DNA from: Planctomycetota bacterium
Lineage (GTDB): Bacteria > Planctomycetota > Phycisphaerae > Sedimentisphaerales > Anaerobacaceae
NCBI GenBank assembly: GCA_017885385.1
Contig: JAFNGF010000206.1
Location: 1 to 5,843, forward strand
Length of the DNA stretch: 5,843 nt
Reading direction: 5' to 3'
Under the pieces are notes generated by a model. It was not told where the DNA came from, searched no databases, and was given only the letters and a program-made list of their open reading frames with translations. Positions within the stretch are counted from its first letter, which is position 1; each line of letters begins with the position of its first letter. The translations under genes and the position numbers were made by a program. Of the stretch, positions 4,594-5,843 are shown one piece after another.

Positions 4594-5843
4594 CACGCAC
4601 GATGCATTACAGTCTCAGTCACCGACGGAAACAGCGATAAATCGGTATGAGGCAAAAAGCACGCCTTTATGAACTCATCCATATAACGTGAATGACTCAT
4701 CAAATCAAAATATGTCATACTTTCAGCTATCTTTTCGGCAGTTTTCAAGGCCTTTCGGCTCAACAAGACGGTTTTTGCTCCGGCGATGGATGTGTTTCCG
4801 ACAAACTGGATTTTTTCCAGAGGCACATCCGGTAACATTCCAATAGTGATCGCATGCCGCACGTCCAGAAAGTTTCCGAAGCCGCCCGCCACGTAAATCG
4901 CATCCAAATCCGCCAGCTTTGTCTGGGTCGATTCCATAAGGACCCGAATGGCGGCAAAAACGCCCGCCTTGGAGCGAACAAGATTGTCGATGTCCGCCTG
5001 AGTAATTACTATCTGCTGATGCTCATTACCTGCCGCCACTAATTCGAACTGCCGGCCTTCGTCACCTTCTGAATATTTAGCCCCGCTCGTCAGGGCGGAG
5101 CCTGCCGGAGCACGGCAATTTATTGCGGGGTTGAATCGGCCGGTTCGGTCTATGATGCCGTGCACAAATAATTCGGCAAGTGTATCCAAAAGTCCCGACC
5201 CGCAGATGCCCACAGGGGCAGTGTTACCAATGGTCTTGAATTCGACAGAACCATCGCCGCATAAGTTTAGTTTCTCAATTGCGCCGGCACCAGCTCTCAT
5301 ACCGTGCTTGACGCCGCTTCCTTCGAACGCCGGGCCTGCCGAGCTGGAGGCACAGACCATCCAGTCTTTATTGCCCAGAACCACCTCGCCGTTTGTGCCG
5401 ATATCGGTAAAAAGGCAGGTTCCTTTCTTGGTGAAAAGCCGGGTAGTCAATACGCCTCCCACAATGTCACTTCCAACGTAAGCAGCCACGCCGGGCAGGC
5501 AATATAGTAACCCGCGTTTATTAATCTGGATGCCCACTTCCGCTGCCCGAATGGGCGGAATAAAACCAGCGGAAGCAATGTAAGGCTCCCGGCGTATCCG
5601 CGTAGGGTCAAGATTGAGCAGAAAATGTACCATCGCCGTATTGCCGGCGCATATAACAGTGGTGATGTCCTGCAAATCTATCTTTTGTCTGGTAGCCAAC
5701 GTGACAATCAAACTGTTTGCATCGTGTACGAGGCGATTCTGCATCTCGTCAAAGGCGTTATTTTCCTCCGCGTAGATGATTCGGCGGATGTAATCATCGC
5801 CGAAATTTATTTGGCTGTTATATGTCGCTTCGGCATCCAGAGT
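4593..5843 (-). CDS. RACo-type reductive activator of the corrinoid iron-sulfur protein (5' end missing)
   Basis: The frame is open to the right edge: residues TLDAEATYNSQINFGDDYIR precede the first internal ATG at 5744, so the gene starts outside the window. The 416 visible residues correspond to most of the C-terminal ASKHA (acetate kinase/Hsp70/actin-fold, DUF4445) ATPase domain of RACo, which spends ATP to return Co(II) of the corrinoid protein to Co(I). In fragment numbering, the phosphate-2 motif DIGTNGE is at 147-153, followed by CASSSAGPAFEGSGVKHGMR at 164-183, GICGSGLLDTLAEL at 212-225, the adenosine motif YVAGGFGNFLD at 317-327 and VGNTSIAGA at 348-356. It ends FLPHTDLSLFP with no cysteine clusters, which argues against the RamA type with C-terminal 4Fe-4S motifs. 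Characterised RACo is about 630 residues with an N-terminal [2Fe-2S] domain, which would lie off the window. Adjacency to acsD and acsE supports the CFeSP as its substrate. Confidence 0.9.
   Translation of the reverse strand, partial: TLDAEATYNSQINFGDDYIRRIIYAEENNAFDEMQNRLVHDANSLIVTLATRQKIDLQDITTVICAGNTAMVHFLLNLDPTRIRREPYIASAGFIPPIRAAEVGIQINKRGLLYCLPGVAAYVGSDIVGGVLTTRLFTKKGTCLFTDIGTNGEVVLGNKDWMVCASSSAGPAFEGSGVKHGMRAGAGAIEKLNLCGDGSVEFKTIGNTAPVGICGSGLLDTLAELFVHGIIDRTGRFNPAINCRAPAGSALTSGAKYSEGDEGRQFELVAAGNEHQQIVITQADIDNLVRSKAGVFAAIRVLMESTQTKLADLDAIYVAGGFGNFLDVRHAITIGMLPDVPLEKIQFVGNTSIAGAKTVLLSRKALKTAEKIAESMTYFDLMSHSRYMDEFIKACFLPHTDLSLFPSVTETVMHRA

Noticed and set aside
4593..5744. Treating the ATG at 5744 as the true start of the RACo gene
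   Set aside because: The frame stays open to the window edge and the upstream codons translate to family-like sequence (TYNSQINFGDDYIRRI), so the ATG is internal.
4593..5843. RamA-type corrinoid methyltransferase activator
   Set aside because: RamA-type proteins carry C-terminal 4Fe-4S cysteine motifs. This C-terminus has a single cysteine and the RACo-like FLPHTD ending, and the neighbours are acs genes.

Overview
The window carries part of a bacterial Wood-Ljungdahl (reductive acetyl-CoA) gene cluster. Five genes lie head to tail on the minus strand, read from right to left. They are a RACo-type corrinoid-protein reactivase (its 5' end is cut off by the right edge), a CooC/AcsF-type nickel-insertion ATPase, a class I SAM-dependent methyltransferase of unknown role, the small subunit of the corrinoid iron-sulfur protein (acsD), and the methyltetrahydrofolate:corrinoid protein methyltransferase (acsE). 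The first four are joined by a 1-base overlap and by gaps of 2 bases and 1 base. acsD and acsE are separated by 47 bases that hold a short heptamer repeat.

On the plus strand, a formate/nitrite (FNT) channel gene of the focA type converges on acsE, with only 9 bases between the two stop codons. At the far left, the first codons of a divergent minus-strand gene are visible (MKLDPTKM, with a strong ribosome binding site). This resembles the start of some bacterial formate-tetrahydrofolate ligases, which fits the setting but rests on eight residues. The 240 bases between these divergent starts hold a clean TATAAT box for the leftward gene and a six-unit heptamer array (AATTGRN) that overlaps a possible focA promoter.

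Together the genes describe one-carbon flow. Formate crosses the membrane through FocA, and if the left gene is fhs it is then activated onto tetrahydrofolate. AcsE moves the methyl group from methyl-H4F to the cobalt of the corrinoid iron-sulfur protein, of which AcsD is one half. RACo repairs the cobalt when it is oxidised, and CooC/AcsF loads nickel into CODH or acetyl-CoA synthase. acsA, acsB and acsC are not in the window.

The organism is a bacterium rather than a methanogenic archaeon, because it uses the H4F-type AcsE and a RACo. Base composition looks near 50% GC. The fhs-like start and the AATTG-type intergenic repeats suggest a non-Firmicute acetyl-CoA-pathway lineage, for example Planctomycetota/Phycisphaerae, Omnitrophota or Desulfobacterota, but the sequence alone does not settle this. 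The least explained parts are the methyltransferase inside the operon and the heptamer arrays.
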